NCBI GenBank assembly: GCA_949825065.1
Contig: OX463862.1
Span: 20,813,071 to 20,877,070 of the forward strand
DNA: 64,000 nucleotides
Origin: Odontocerum albicorne
Taxonomy: Eukaryota > Arthropoda > Insecta > Trichoptera > Odontoceridae
Reading direction: 5' to 3'
Below, in pieces: positions 1 to 11,429 of this stretch (position 1 is its first letter; every line of letters starts with the position of its first letter). Under the pieces are notes generated by a model. That model was not told the origin of the DNA. It did not search any database and saw nothing but the letters and a program-made list of their open reading frames with translations. Both the position numbers and the translations under genes were made by a program.

Positions 1-77
1 CAGATTGTATTGCAATAAAAGTGTTAAATATCTTAATTATTTTGTGTACATGGCTAAATGTGATACATTTGCCGATC

Positions 78-108
78 TTATTCTCTGTGTAGCAATTTCT
101 TCCAGCCA
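78..108 (-). mobile_element. SINE-A tail fragment
   Basis: The stretch matches the antisense of the SINE-A 3' block (GGTTGGAAGAGATTGCCACA…GGCAATAA) with several substitutions. The rest of 1-300 is AT-rich and shows nothing else. Confidence 0.4.
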
Positions 109-304
109 GGCGTGACAGATATACAAAAAAAAATATATATTCGTTTAAATTTAAATAAAAAAGTCAATAATGGCATAATTAGAGGAAAATAATTTGTTTT
201 AGGATAGAGAAGGGAAACAAAGAAAAATTAGGATGAAATAATGTTCTGAGTGATTTAATATTTTAACTTTGTAGAAGAATTTTAAACAATAAATTATTTT
301 GTAA

Positions 305-432
305 TTCCACTAATTACATTAATTCACACTACACGGGTTTCTACCCCTTATCCCAAAGCTCATTCCGCCCGAAGACAGCCATGGGATAGGAGGAAGAAAT
401 ACGTGTAGCGGGGATTAATGTAATTAGTGGAA
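305..432. mobile_element. Foldback / MITE, 128 bp, almost wholly palindromic
   Basis: The ends TTCCACTAATTACATTAAT and its exact complement lie 128 bp apart. The pairing continues inward through CTACACG, TTTCTNCC and TATCCCA to a short GC-richer centre, so the single strand would form one long hairpin. No coding capacity. Confidence 0.75.
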
Positions 433-559
433 CACCAGAGTAATTTACTGTTTTTATTTAATTTCAATATATTTTGAATTTAAAATAATTAAATATTTAT
501 CTTTTTGGGTAATTTTATGTTTAACTTTGATGTTCTGACGTTTGTAATATTATATTGGG

Positions 560-1122
560 TCTATCCATGGCTTTATCCTATATAGTTTCTGCTGGACATG
601 CTCGGATATAACTCCTTGAGCGTAAAAAAAAGACCTACGTGTCCTGGTATACTCGTACATTATCAGACTCGTTCGAGGAGTTGTGAGCTGTCCAGCATTA
701 CTACAAAGATTAGCGTTAAATGTTCCTAACAATTACACTAGACTACGCCGAGAAGAACTGTTCTCAATAACTTACGCAAGAACGGGTCGTCCAGCTGGCA
801 TACCTGTTTGGAGGGCCTTAACTCTTTTGAACGGGACTGCTTCGGATATTGACATATTTCATATCACATCACCAAAAGCAAAAGAAAATTTTCTTCTAAG
901 ATTGAGCGCGTTAAAAAGCACTCATCAACGTTTTTAAGTGACTTTGAATATATAATATGTGTATGTATGTGTATATATGTGTATATTTGTGTGTATATAC
1001 ATATGTATGCATATACATAATGTTTTTATTTAATGTCATATTTTTTTAATGTTAATATTTTTTTGTATTTTTCAATCTAATTGGGCTAGGCCTGTATTGA
1101 TAAAATAAACAAATAAATAATT
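560..1122 (+). pseudogene. Non-LTR retrotransposon 3' end (C-terminus of ORF2 plus 3' UTR)
   Basis: The 683-937 frame ends in a block typical of jockey/CR1-type reverse-transcriptase C-termini: CPALLQRLALNVP, then RPAGIPVWRALTLLNG, then DIDIFHIT and a short tail. The segment upstream from about 560 continues the homology with frame breaks. A GT/AT microsatellite (955-1020) and an AAATA-type tail near 1100-1122 mark the 3' end. The 5' part of the element is absent. Confidence 0.6.
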
Positions 1123-1290
1123 ATTGTCTCTCAGCTTTTGTAATTTTATATATTATTTCCATATTGTGTCCCCGTTTTCGAAATATTATGTGATATTTTA
1201 AAATTGTCTGTGCTTTCGTTATTCAACGTTTTATTTCCAAACTGTTTCTCAGCTTTTGTAATTTTACGTTTTATTTGCATATTGTCACAA
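1122..1290. repeat. Two-copy direct repeat, period about 120 bp
   Basis: TCTCAGCTTTTGTAATTTTA is found at about 1126 and again at about 1246, each followed by a related TTATTTSCATATTGT stretch. Confidence 0.55.
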
Positions 1291-1689
1291 AAAGAGCGTC
1301 CATTTTTATCATTTTTTTCAAGATGTCAACATCGCTGTTGACTTGAACTTGTAAAGCGACCTAAAAAAATATTGAGACTGAAGAGATATCCGAGTGGAAA
1401 GGGTTAAACTAACACTTTAGGCACCGAATGGAAATATTTGTAAAAAAATCGTTTTGTAACAACGCGATAAGAAAGAACATTATGGGGCTTAGATTGTTGG
1501 AGATTTATAAAGAATACGCGTAGGGTCTGACGGAGGGTTAAGAGAGGAAATAAAAAGAAAACAATGGGATCCTGAAAATACGAGAGGAAAATGTATTTTT
1601 TGAATAAAATTCTTCATAAATATTCGGAAAACACTCAGAAACCAAATTGGAAATATATTATATTATTATTACATATAAAATACTACTTA

Positions 1690-1728
1690 GCGTAATTATT
1701 GCCCTGTAGCAATCTCTTCCAACCATTA
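1690..1728 (-). mobile_element. SINE-A tail fragment
   Basis: ATTGCCCTGTAGCAATCTCT and TCCAACCA match the antisense SINE-A 3' block. The surrounding 1290-2120 is AT-rich with no other recognisable content. Confidence 0.5.
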
Positions 1729-2119
1729 ACTGTTTGTTTTTTTTTAGTGCTAATATTTTGTACTTCAGCAAGCACAAAATCTTAAGGTTTTTTTAAATTA
1801 GATCTTTTTGTTACCTCGCCAAAAAATAATAAAGTAATTGTGTGTAAGGAGAGAATCGCTCCTACCACGACGAATTCTTCAACTTTCCACTCTTAATCAA
1901 CAATATTTGACAATTTCAATCATTGACTCACAGAAAATTCCATTGCAATTTCCATTATAATTTTCATTCAACTTACACACAAAATATTCTATAACAGTTG
2001 AGAAGGCGCTTTGCAATAACACAAATTGATTATTTTTTTCATAAGAAAAAAATCTTGAAATTTTGTTAAGATTATTTCCATTAATTGATTACAGTGACGT
2101 TCGTTATCTGGATGCCAAC

Positions 2120-2218
2120 AAGGATATGTTGGTTGGACGATATCGCCACATGGCAATAAGCCCACCAGGTTGTACTGTATGCAACGAAAATGCAGTACAA
2201 TACAGTGTAATACAATCC
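2120..2218 (+). mobile_element. SINE-A 3' part
   Basis: The sequence runs through GGTTGGACGATATCGCCACA, GGCAATAAGCCCACCAGG, TTGTACTGTATGCAAC and ends GTGTAATACAAT, the canonical order of the SINE-A 3' half. The tRNA-like head is missing. Confidence 0.7.
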
Positions 2219-2387
2219 TTTCATTATAATTTTCCTTTGTTTCCTTTCTTTATCCTTCAACGAATTCCTTTCCTCTACTGCTACCATTTTTATTTATAGA
2301 GATCAGTCATTTTTATTTAACTTGAATTCAAACAAATACTTCTTTTTTTGTAAAATCGATAAGAACAGTTTAATATATGTAAGATGA

Positions 2388-2432
2388 GCTGGTTGGTTAA
2401 AAGGAATTGCCGTATAGCAATGTATAAAAACG
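2388..2432 (+). mobile_element. SINE-A tail fragment
   Basis: GGTTGGTTAAAAGGAATTGC followed by GTATAGCAAT matches the SINE-A 3' block. Confidence 0.45.
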
Positions 2433-2714
2433 TTCAAAAAATAATGAAAATTAAATGAAGATTATATTTTATTCCAAGATAACATACGAGTATATTCAAT
2501 TGTTTCGCATTTGTATAGAATTGAATTTATAATTACAAAATAATTCACAATTCTGATTACTTTATAATAACAAGTTTTTAAAGATTTGTAGATTAAATTT
2601 AAAGTTCCGATAGCATAGATATTAAAGCTCTAAGACGACGGTTAAATCTTTACGGTTAAGTATTTTATTTGATAAATTTATAAACCGATATTTTTATTTT
2701 CCTTAATTAGCGTT

Positions 2715-2935
2715 ATGATTCTACATGGGGGCTAGTCACCTTTACAGAATGGGTATTGTGGAGAATTCCGGCTGTGAGTGTGTTCCAGATGATGAAACTA
2801 TGGAACAAGTATTTTTAGGTGGTTCCTTTATGAGACAGATTTGATTTACTGAAAGCCATATATTGACCGCGTCCAATGAGTGTTGTGTTTCTTCTTTCTT
2901 CGTGGAACTTTGCTCATAATCAGTGATGTTTATCC
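2715..2935 (+). pseudogene. LINE-J C-terminal fragment
   Basis: It translates as GASHLYRMGIVENSGCECVP, DDETMEQVFLGG, and is closely related at DNA level to the minus-strand copy at 59795-60115, including the downstream TCTTCTTTCTTCGTGGAAC. This is the Cys-containing C-terminal region of a jockey-type ORF2. One in-frame stop is present. Confidence 0.6.
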
Positions 2936-3540
2936 TTCCACAGCGGATACCAACTTCAAATGCCGTATCACTATTATGGATTTTTTAAAATCACATTTGA
3001 CACACACGACCACTAACTACTGTAATATATTTTTTGTTTGTGCCAAAATTAGTACAAAAAAAGTATTAAGTACCAAAAAATACAATGCATTTTGTTTCAT
3101 CTTTAAATCCACGCTAAAAAATGTTGTTTACCAATGAACAAAAAATGCGCTAAACTATTATTACCTTTCGTAATAATATATTTTCAGCACATTTGAAAAG
3201 AAGTTTGCAAAGTCAACGCTACCTTAATGACATCTATCGAGAAATATGAAACATTCTTTTGGACAACCCAATGTTACGTTTTCATTGACAATCAGGACTG
3301 ACCCTCTCAGACCTGAAAATCTCTGGAGGTTTCGTTGATTCACCCTTGTGTTCAAGTTGAGGGATTTAGACTGTCAATCACATTGTGCAGCAGTGTCCAA
3401 TCTATTCATTTCTGGGAGGAAGAGAGGAGATCCAAGGGGCTATTTCTTACACTACTGTGGAAGATGAAACTGAATATCATCCAACTTTGTGATAAAAAAC
3501 ATGAGATAGAAGAAGAGACGTTTATTTTATATGTTAATTG

Positions 3541-3626
3541 TATGTTATTGGATTACACTTTCATTTTAGACAGTAAAATTTGGCGGTCTTATTGCCATAT
3601 GACAATCATTTCTAACCAACCATAAA
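3541..3626 (-). mobile_element. SINE-A 3' part
   Basis: The minus strand reads GGTTGGTTAGAAATGATTGT, CATATGGCAATAAGACCGCC and ends AAAGTGTAATCCAATA. The 2935-3540 segment before it shows no recognisable gene. Confidence 0.65.
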
Positions 3627-3635
3627 TATATTAGA

Positions 3636-3962
3636 GGGTTGAAAAAGTGAAAAAAACAGAAATGAGCCGAATAAATATTGTAGAATGCGTAGGGTGGAAA
3701 AAGTTACGAAATACATGGAGTGATAATGCATATCATAATACGCAAGAAAAATATTAGGGATAAATGTGAACTTAAGTCTGTGTTCAGCAAAAGAAAGAAG
3801 AGCACTCTGAGATTGTTTGGCCGGGAAAGGCGTGGTTGGATCAAGTGAAGTATATTTTGAAAGATGGAAATACAAGAAGTGGGATCAATTGAAGGAGCTG
3901 TATGAGAAGGTGTATGGGTATGAAAGAGGCGAAATAGGAAATGACGTGACAGTATGTTTGTA
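3636..3962 (+). pseudogene. LINE-X C-terminal fragment
   Basis: Frameshifted pieces align with the LINE-X C-terminus: a WFGHVER-like block, GKAWLDQVKYILKDG, then the YEKVYGYERGEIGNDV stretch. The sense is plus. It abuts an antisense SINE-A copy four bases later. Confidence 0.5.
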
Positions 3963-3965
3963 TAC

Positions 3966-4083
3966 ATGACTTAAGTGAAAACAGGATTTGAACTTAATTT
4001 AAGAATAGGGTACCAATGGGAATCAAACCCACAGATCGGTAGACTGGCTTTTAACCAACTAGGTTATGGAGGTCGTCGCTTCT
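3966..4083 (-). mobile_element. SINE-A head and middle
   Basis: On the minus strand: GACCTCCATAACCTAGTTGG (box A region), GGGTTTGATTCCCATTGGTA (box B), then the middle block GTTTTCACTTAAGT. The 3' tail is missing. Confidence 0.75.
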
Positions 4084-4249
4084 TTCTTTAATTATAACTG
4101 ATTCCGGGTTAACTGGACCAGTAAACTGTGAGTTGTATGTTAAGTGCTTTTAAGTTGCACATAAGGTGGTATATACGAGTGTGTTCTATTTTAATTTATT
4201 GTATTGAAATATATACCATGAACATCAGAACTTCTTTAATTTAAAGGCT

Positions 4250-4328
4250 TAATTTTAGATAAACCTTAATAAATACCAAATTTATAATAATTTGAAGTGT
4301 GTATACATTTTTTGGGACACTCTGTATA
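4250..4328 (+). mobile_element. Terminal fragment of the Tc1/mariner-type element seen at 29560-30150
   Basis: The order CTTAATAAATACCAAATTTA, TAATAATTTGAAG and TTTTTTGGGACACTC parallels the 3' end of the element at about 30080-30150. Confidence 0.5.
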
Positions 4329-4674
4329 GCGTCATTAGTATTTTAATGAGACTACCTTATATTTGCTAACTTGATTCTAAAAAAACTTGTCTTATTGTTA
4401 ATATCCAAGACATGATACATACAAAGCAAAATGTAAGAGTTCTTGTAACATTTGTAAAGAAAATTATTCGCTGAATTTGAGATTGTGGGATGTCAAGGGG
4501 TTATCGCGGAATTTAACAATCTCTTTAACGCTTCGTTAGATGGAAACATTTTTTAACTGTACTGTCTAGGATATCTAAACCGCATGCAGCGTAACTTATT
4601 TGCAAAGGGGAGTCAGTAAAAATATCAATATACATACCGCAAAGGTCCAAAAGTTTCTAGCCTGAACAGTTTTG

Positions 4675-5043
4675 AGGGTGTATGGACAGATACTAAGCCG
4701 GCCACGCTCATTGTATGGTCAGGCAATGTTAACAGTTAATATTTTTTTATACCCCCTTACTCAGGGTATGTCAGTAAGAACCTATAAAAGACGCGTTGTT
4801 TCGATATTTTTTGAAATGTTTATAATTGAATATCAAGCGGTTGTCAAGTTTCTTTCAAGAAAAGCCTGGTAAAAATTAAAAGCTAACGTTGTCGATATTC
4901 AATTATGAACATTTCATAATATAACGAAACAACACCTCTTCAACACGTTGACATACACTAGTGATGGTAGAGGTATCTAATATAAACGATGACATCGCGT
5001 GATCATGTGATGGGATTGCAGGCGTGGATCTATCCATACACAC
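4675..5043. mobile_element. MITE / foldback element of about 370 bp
   Basis: The outer ends GTGTATGGACAGATAC and the complement of GTGTATGGATAGATCC face each other. An inner inverted repeat of about 40 bp (GTTGTTTCG…GAAATGTTYATAATTGAATATC, 4795-4834 against about 4895-4935) is better preserved. No coding sequence. Left of it (4330-4670) nothing is recognised. Confidence 0.6.
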
Positions 5044-5084
5044 TATGTTAACTTATCTAGGGCGTAAAAGTGATATAGATTATA

Positions 5085-5335
5085 TATCGTTTATAGTTAA
5101 GGCATTAACGTTGTGGAGATTTAAAGACATTGTAATGTATTATATCAAATACTGTTTATTCCACTTTTTTGTAACGGTATAAACCTACTGGTTTCAAGGC
5201 TTTCATCTTATCTTCAGGTGAGCAGTATTGTTTTTGCCCCCCCTGAAGATGAGGTGAAAGCCTTGAAACCGATAGGGTTATACCGATAGGAATAAACAGT
5301 GTATGATAAAATATATTACAATGATATAGATTATA
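5085..5335. repeat. Inverted pair of ribozyme-like dispersed repeat (HHR-like family)
   Basis: The plus-strand half contains CCTGAAGATGAGGTGAAAG, CCTTGAAACCGATAGGGTTA and GGAATAAACAGTG. The minus-strand half contains CTGAAGATAAGATGAAAGCC, TTGAAACCAGTAGG. The two arms are head-to-head about 40 bp apart. Relatives lie at 10360, 11340, 52214 and 63015. The core resembles CUGANGA–stem–GAAAC. Confidence 0.6.
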
Positions 5336-5499
5336 TAAAATCGTTAATAAAAACAGTGGTAAAAGTATTCAGCTTCCAAATTTCAATTAATTTGATCTCA
5401 TTGACAGCTCAAGAAATAGTTGACTTGACGGATGCACAGAGAAGGGGTGTGATATGACTTCGGGGCCCTGACTCGGGGCCATTACGTGTAGGGGGTGAG

Positions 5500-5890
5500 A
5501 TTGATGGAGGCGAAGCCTTTGTCTTGGCCCGATTTTGACTTTATTGTTTTTTTACGTTTTATTTTGAAATCATTTTGATTAATCCCACTGTATTTTTATT
5601 GAATCTTATTAAAGATTGAGACAAAGCTCTTTTCTTGACTTATTGTTTTGGAATGCATTACGGGATGTTTTATTTTTGAGGAAACCCAACAGTATTTTTT
5701 TGTTGAGTAAAATGAAGCGAAGGATTTGTCTTGGCTTGTTTTTGTTGTTTTTAATGCTTTATGGCATGTTTTATTTTGAGTTCATTTTATTTTATTTTGG
5801 AGGAACCTCTCTGTATTTTTTATGAATTGTATGAACACTGAGAGGAAGCATTTGTCATGGCTTGATTTAAATACTAAATATTTACTTGGG
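5500..5890. repeat. Degenerate tandem repeat, period about 105-125 bp, four units
   Basis: Blocks like GAAGCCTTTGTCTTGGC recur at about 5513, 5618, 5723 and 5848, each followed by T-rich sequence with a TTTTATTTTGAG block and a short CACTGTATTTTT motif. Confidence 0.5.
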
Positions 5891-5893
5891 AGT

Positions 5894-6105
5894 ACCACCT
5901 CCGTAGTCTGGTTAATCAGATGCTTGACTTCCAGCCGGAGGTTGCTGGTTTTATTTCCGTTAAAAGCCAGTTTTTTCATAAAAGGATTTCTGTCTAGTTT
6001 TCACTTAAAGTTTCTATAACACCTTTCACATTAATTTGAAGAGATTTCCACATGGCAATACTCCCGCCAGGTTACAACAGGAAGTGTAATATAGCCCAAT
6101 ACAAA
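5894..6105 (+). mobile_element. SINE-A, near full length
   Basis: ACCTCCGTAGTCTGGTTAAT (box A), a diverged box B (GTTGCTGGTTTTATTTCC), the middle CTAGTTTTCACTTAAAG, then TTTCCACATGGCAATACTCC, CCAGGTTACAAC and GTGTAATAT. Order and length (about 212 bp) define the family. Confidence 0.75.
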
Positions 6106-6929
6106 ATTATTTTAATTTTATTTGTTTGTTATTTCCAGAGAAAGGCCTTTTCATGGGGTGTTTAATGCAAACGTAGTTTTTTCATTACTTAACATTTTGT
6201 TTTATGAAATGTCCATAAAAAATAAAGTTGTAAATTGAAATCATCTACCTTGTTCATGAGTTCCTGATAGTGAAATTTGGTTGGTAAAAAAATAGTGCAA
6301 GTTATATTGTCTGCACTTGCTAGTAGAATTGTCACGAGTGAAAAAAAAATTAAATAATCTAATTTTCAATTTTACATACATAAAATAATAAAAAATAGTA
6401 AAAAAACAAGATAATTTTATTTTTCGTGAACTTTCACAACGAGTAAGAAAAAAATCATGGGAAAAATCCATACCTTGTGCAAAATATAAAAAAAAATGCT
6501 ACTAAAAATGAATATTTTATCTTAAAAATAATAAATAACATGTGATTACAAAAACAAAATTTACGTTTTTTAACAATGGAGTGAAAATGACATTATTATA
6601 CCTGAATGTGAAAATTATATAATTATATCTGAATGTGAAAATGATATCAAAATACTGGTTACGAAGATTACGAAGGAAACTGAAAAAATACAGGTTACGA
6701 AGAAAACTGAAAAAAAGGAAATGAATAATAACAATAATTTAAATACATATTTACATGGTAAAATGCTGAAATTACAAATATTAGGACACAATGATATAAA
6801 TTTACTTATAATGACGGTGACAATACATTACAGACAAAACAATGGTTAACAGTATTAATAAAGTGTTTCTGTTTGAGTGAAATTGAGTGTTTTTTATTGG
6901 CGTAAATATGGAAAAAAACATGTGTTAAC
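6106..6929. other. AT-rich intron-like sequence without recognised genes
   Basis: Long A and T runs; two short near-repeats of GAATGTGAAAATKATAT near 6603-6645. Nothing coding was supported. Confidence 0.5.
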
Positions 6930-7130
6930 GGGCAGTACGATGAGACATTGAGGCAGATGTAGATTTCCAAAGCAGGAATGCAACAGGGTCCTCTGTGTCG
7001 GCAGCACTCCGAGAGGCAGAGAATCTTCGTGGGCCGAGTTGGGTAAATGTACTGGAGATATCATGACCCTCAGTCGTGAGTGTAAAATCGACCAAGAAGA
7101 CGATAAGTCAACATAAAAAAAGGGGCTCTT
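6930..7130. other. GC-richer unidentified segment
   Basis: About 200 bp are clearly GC-richer than their flanks, with open but unrecognised frames on the minus strand (SPVHLPNSAHEDSLPLGV and GNLHLPQCLIVLPV). This looks like decayed mobile-element coding sequence rather than a host exon, since I see no convincing splice boundaries. Confidence 0.35.
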
Positions 7131-7198
7131 AAACAGAGACGGAATCGTAAACGGACGGACGGAATCATAAATCATAATATCCCTTTGGAATCTTTTCA

Positions 7199-7900
7199 TA
7201 CATACTCGTAAATATCACCACATCGTGTCCATTGTGGGGTAGGCAGGAAGAAGAGATCTCCAAACTTTTCTATTCAAGTACACAACTTTCGCGTCATCCA
7301 CGTTCTTATATCTCGTCATGCACAATATTATGTTATTCATACTTCTCCCTTTACTTTCCTTCAAAATTGGATCCATTTGGTCCTGCCACGTTTTCCTTAG
7401 TCGACCTCTTCACTTCTGATTTATATATTCACTTACTCATTCTTTCATTATTCTCTCCACATGACCAAACGATCTTAAATCGTCTTTCTTCATCTTACAG
7501 AAAACATCCATTTTATGCATGTATTCATTTCAGATGTCTTCATTCTGCCTTCTTTTAAACATTGATACTCCACAATTTTTCCTTAGTGCACGCATCTCCA
7601 TAGCATTTATCGTTCTCTTATTCTTCTTCTGCCAAGTTCAAAATTCACTTTCATACATCAAGTTGGGTCCCAACACACTATTATGCGTTGTCATTTTTGC
7701 TACTATTGATATTACGCGTTTGTTGTACATAACATTAAGTGCTCTGTTTACCCTGTTCCTTGTCGTTACCTTTCATTCAATGTCCTTTTCAACTCACCCA
7801 TCACACATGAACATACTGCCCAGATAACAGAACTCATCAAGCTGCTCCAATTATTTACCACATCGCTACATACTGTTCAAATCTTTTACTAGACATCTCT
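7199..7900 (-). pseudogene. LINE-X 3' region
   Basis: On the minus strand this begins at the reverse-transcriptase C-terminal part and ends with the LINE-X terminus (CTTGAATAGAAAAGTTTGGA, CCTACCCCACAATGG). Equivalent DNA is at 42765-43320, 46805-46945 and 62180-62700. Frames are broken by many indels. Confidence 0.55.
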
Positions 7901-8344
7901 TTTATACGAGTAGTAGCTTTTCTGTAGTTTCCATGTCCAAAGTTCAAGCAGAAGCAAACACAGTAAACATTTTTTGGAATTATAGACAAATAAAATAGTC
8001 TTACACCGACAAGGATGATGTAAAACTACGGAAAAGTTTTGAAAAATGTAACTTTTGGTACGTTGACTTTGCGACCCCCTTAGCCCTGCGCCCGGAGACA
8101 AATGTCTCATACTGCCACCATCTCAACGTTGTGTCGAGATGGGGCAAATAAATACAGTTTCTTTACGGTTCTTATGATTATCTGAATCAGTCATTGTTTG
8201 GTTATCAGGGGCGTATATCATTTTGAACTGATCTATCTGCAGGTATTTTCCAGGGTAAAATTCTCTCCCCACTCCACTCATATTATCTCTTAAGTATTTC
8301 TATCATCTGTATACGGATGATTTGAAGATATACATTAATTTTTT

Positions 8345-8505
8345 TAAATAATAGATATGACTGAAGTCATATCCTTAACCTTCAAACACTAGGCGGAACA
8401 ATTGCATGTATTGTTCGAGGGGAGTAGCACAGTGCGGGGTTCGAACCGACGACCTTCCGCTCGGAAGTCTAGTGTGTTATCGCGCGGCCATGTACCTCAC
8501 TAATT
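8345..8505 (-). mobile_element. SINE-B (GC-rich tRNA-like SINE)
   Basis: The minus strand has GGCCGCGCGATAACACACTA (box A side), TCGTCGGTTCGAACCCCGC (box B), GTGCTACTCCCCTCGAACAA and a palindromic tail TATGACTTCAGTCATA. Copies are at 37585, 38878 and 57980. Confidence 0.75.
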
Positions 8506-8509
8506 GCTT

Positions 8510-9244
8510 TCACATGACGTTGAACAATTTAAATGCGGATCTTCCATCGATTCCTTGAATGGACTAAGAAGCATGGATTATAAATTGATTCGACGAAATC
8601 TCAAGCGATCCTCATTAGCACTCCACAACTTCTCAACAAATTCAATGTTGACTTGAAGACAATTATCTCACCCTGCCCTCATCAATTCTATTGAAGTTAT
8701 GCCACTGCACAAGCCCACTTATCTCATTGAATTTTAGTCAGGTGCAATGAACACCGATTATTAAGTAAATTAATATAATTTATGATATATAAAACAAAAT
8801 AAAAAAAACCTTAATTCCACTCAAAACAGAAGCTTTATAAATATTGTACATATAAATACTTAAAAATGAGAGTAGTTTACTTCAAAATAGTACGTGGCAC
8901 ATGACGACAGTGTGGCATCAGCTTAAAACGAAGAAAAATAAGTAAAAATAGAGGGTTAACAATGATATGCAGGATGAAAAAATATAAACAAAACAAACAC
9001 GTAAACCAGATAAAAACAATAATATGATGACATATAAAAACCATAAACGCAAACAAAAAGAAAGAACAAACAAATATGGACGTATATGTGCAATAAAATA
9101 CCCAGTTCAAAAAAAAAAAGTTCTACTATTATTGATAGAGCCATTTGTTTTTTTTTTTCATAAACTTTAATTAATATCTACTTTCCCCAACCCCAGTAAG
9201 TAAAGGTTAACAAACACTAAAAAGGATTCAAAATTACTTAGTGT
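8510..9244. other. AT-rich spacer
   Basis: No gene, tRNA or known repeat was recognised. Frames on the minus strand at 8877-9144 are low-complexity hydrophobic and arise from A-rich sequence. Confidence 0.5.
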
Positions 9245-9345
9245 ATATGTATTTCTAATAATAATGATAAACGGACAATTTATATAGCGCCGTTTAAAGA
9301 GCGCTCTTACCCGGGATTCGAACCCAATATTATTGACAGATTAAA
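9245..9345 (-). mobile_element. SINE-D fragment
   Basis: The minus strand reads AATATTGGGTTCGAATCCCG, GGTAAGAGCGCTCTTTAAAC and GGCGCTATATAAATTGTCC, the shared core of copies at 39108, 42125, 48365 and 63838. Confidence 0.65.
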
Positions 9346-9587
9346 AATATTACAAAATAAATGGATATAAATTGAGTGTACATATAGGAAAGTGATGACT
9401 GCGGCCAATATATTAGGTACTTCCCTGCTTCTGCATATGTTCAGAAAAACACATTTGGAAGAAAAATAGAGGAAAATTTACCAAGGGAAGACGGGAACTA
9501 CAAAGAAACCTTTGTAGATCTTACGATACGTGATAGTAACACATTCGGTTATAGGTGTAGTGTATAATCATATATTTTACACTTTCT

Positions 9588-9738
9588 TTGTATACGGTAC
9601 AACCTGGTGGGCCTTAAGTGAAAACCAGGCTGAAATCCTTTTTAAAATAGTCTAGTTCCAACGGGAATTGAATCCGCAACCTCCGCGCTGGGAGACTTGC
9701 GTCTTACCAACTATATGTAGACCACTGAGGTCGTCTAT
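9588..9738 (-). mobile_element. SINE-A, head to middle with tail end
   Basis: The minus strand has GACGACCTCAGTGGTCTACA, GGTTGCGGATTCAATTCCCG, TTGGAACTAG, TTTTCACTTAAGG and CACCAGGTTGTACCGTATAC. The GGTTGGAAGAG block is lost. Confidence 0.75.
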
Positions 9739-10081
9739 TATACTTCCCCTGAGCCATATACTTCCATATTATCAAAGAAAAAGAAAAACTAAACGAGAAA
9801 TAGTAATAAAACAACAGTATGATAAAAGTTGAAAGTGAATGAATACAAACAAGATAACAGGATACACAATGAGAGTGTTGTTAAAGCTACTTTGAAAAAA
9901 TAGCACTGTTAAAGCTCCTTATGAATCTAAAGTAGCATTATACTCCAGTATTCTTAAGCAGTAACGGTGCTACTTTATAGCTACTCTTGGAGAAAGTGAG
10001 TTAGTTACTTTTAGCGAGTTATTTAACAACACTGAACAATGATATTAAAAGGACGGACAAAACAAAACCGTATAAACCCAC

Positions 10082-10174
10082 TTTGCCCGCTTGCTTCGGC
10101 TCCTACTTGAATTGCGCCAGCTATTTGCTCCAGCATTGACAGAAAGTGATCTGCTGTGATGCGGACTGCCATAC
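10082..10174 (-). CDS. Second exon of the host gene, Ser/Arg-rich
   Basis: A TTAAATCTCCAG acceptor is followed by G TAT GGC AGT CCG CAT CAC AGC AGA. The single leading G completes the AA left by the phase-2 donor at 55002, giving K, and the frame then reads YGSPHHSRSLSVNAGANSWR and a basic RS-rich stretch. The match in phase and the natural continuation of the FEMK sequence are the reasons for joining it to the exon 45 kb upstream. The 3' boundary is uncertain: AAA|GTGGGT at 10081 is preferred, but CAA|GTAGGA at 10106 is possible. Another frame of the same DNA is also open, so a frame search alone would pick the wrong protein. The following exons would lie further along the minus strand; none was recognised in 1-10000. 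Confidence 0.6.
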
Positions 10175-10359
10175 CTGGAGATTTAAGTGCAAAATAAGCA
10201 AAAAAGAACATTTAACACATTGTTATTTATTGCAAAACAAATCATACAAAGCATAAAAAGCCTTTAAAAAAAATTAATATACAAAACAGAATATCACAGT
10301 TCTAACATTTATGTATGTATGTATAAACATTTCTACATTTTGTATGTATTCGTTAATAT

Positions 10360-10440
10360 TTTTTGACATCGCCCTGAGGATGAAGATTGTAACGCCTTCG
10401 AAACTTCGGCTACCTTCAAGACAACGATTCTAAATGAGAG
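10360..10440 (+). repeat. HHR-like repeat copy beside exon 2
   Basis: CCTGAGGATGAAGATTGTAA, CGCCTTCGAAACTTCGGC: a CTGAGGA box, GAAG/CTTC complementary stem and GAAAC box. It lies 190 bp from the exon at 10174, on its intron side. Confidence 0.45.
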
Positions 10441-10636
10441 CAATATATTCCCTCTGGAAGGCGATTTAAATTTCAAAGTTTTTTTATGTATACAGAATTT
10501 GAAGGTAAGACTTTCAAGGGGGCTATTATGACATTTATTCAAAAATACAGTAAAAATTCGAAATCTGACCGTATTTATTTCGTAACTGCAAAAATTAGTC
10601 ATCTTTCACACAGTAATTGGTTCTAATTTATATAAC

Positions 10637-10680
10637 TCTTCTCTGGTTGGTTGGAAAAAATGCTGTATGGTAATAAACTT
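10637..10680 (+). mobile_element. SINE-A tail fragment
   Basis: CTGGTTGGTTGGAAAAAATG then GTATGGTAATAAACTTA matches the SINE-A 3' block. Confidence 0.5.
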
Positions 10681-11339
10681 ACTATTTAGTATATTTTACA
10701 ATAATGTGTATAAATGAATTATTATTGAATAAATGAAGAGGTCCTTCGTGTAATGTATACTGATAGACAACCCTTAAAACCAATCAAGGGTAATTAGGAC
10801 TTTGACCTCCTTTACACTGATCCTGGGAATGAAGATTGAGGGGAAGCGGGTTTAGGAAACAGAAGCATTTCGTTGAACAAGCTTAACTTTTATTTTGAAC
10901 TCAACCTTTCTCGTGTATTTAACCTCTTCATACCTGAAGTCCATTTTAATGGATACATAGTTCATAATCACTTTGTAAACAACATTGTGGTATATTTAAC
11001 TGCCCAATGATAAGAAATCAAGTGTAGGATACTGTATTATCGACTTTCAAAATTTTAGACGCCATCTATCTAAACCAATATGACATAATGTTGCATTTAG
11101 TGTAAATAATACACTCCCAAGCAAGAATACTTGTTTAAAACCTTAGAATTAATTCAGGTCTGAAGATGTTAAGGTCCAAATTTAGAGTAAAAAAAAGCAT
11201 GTATAAGGCTAAGTATGACGTATGTTTAAAATAGAGCTTAAAACAGATACGACAAAACCAAAAAGTATGCTGAGAACTAATAAAATGAAAATTCTCAGTC
11301 ATAGACTTTCTTAAATACTTTAAAACAAATGAGTCTTGT

Positions 11340-11425
11340 TTGTGCTCCCCTGATGATGAGGTGAGAACCTTAAAACCGGTAGGGACATACCATTATATAA
11401 AATTGAATTTACATTATTTGACTAA
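11340..11425 (+). repeat. HHR-like repeat copy
   Basis: GCTCCCCTGATGATGAGGTG, AGAACCTTAAAACCGGTAGG: CTGATGA box, GAGG/CCTT stem, with the GAAA box mutated to AAAA. Confidence 0.5.
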
Positions 11426-11429
11426 ACAA

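Noticed and set aside
10023..10211. 62-codon minus frame over exon 2 (MAVRITADHFLSMLEQ…)
   Set aside because: The frame that continues exon 1 (YGSPHHSRS…) fits the acceptor phase; this one is a different phase and runs through the acceptor.
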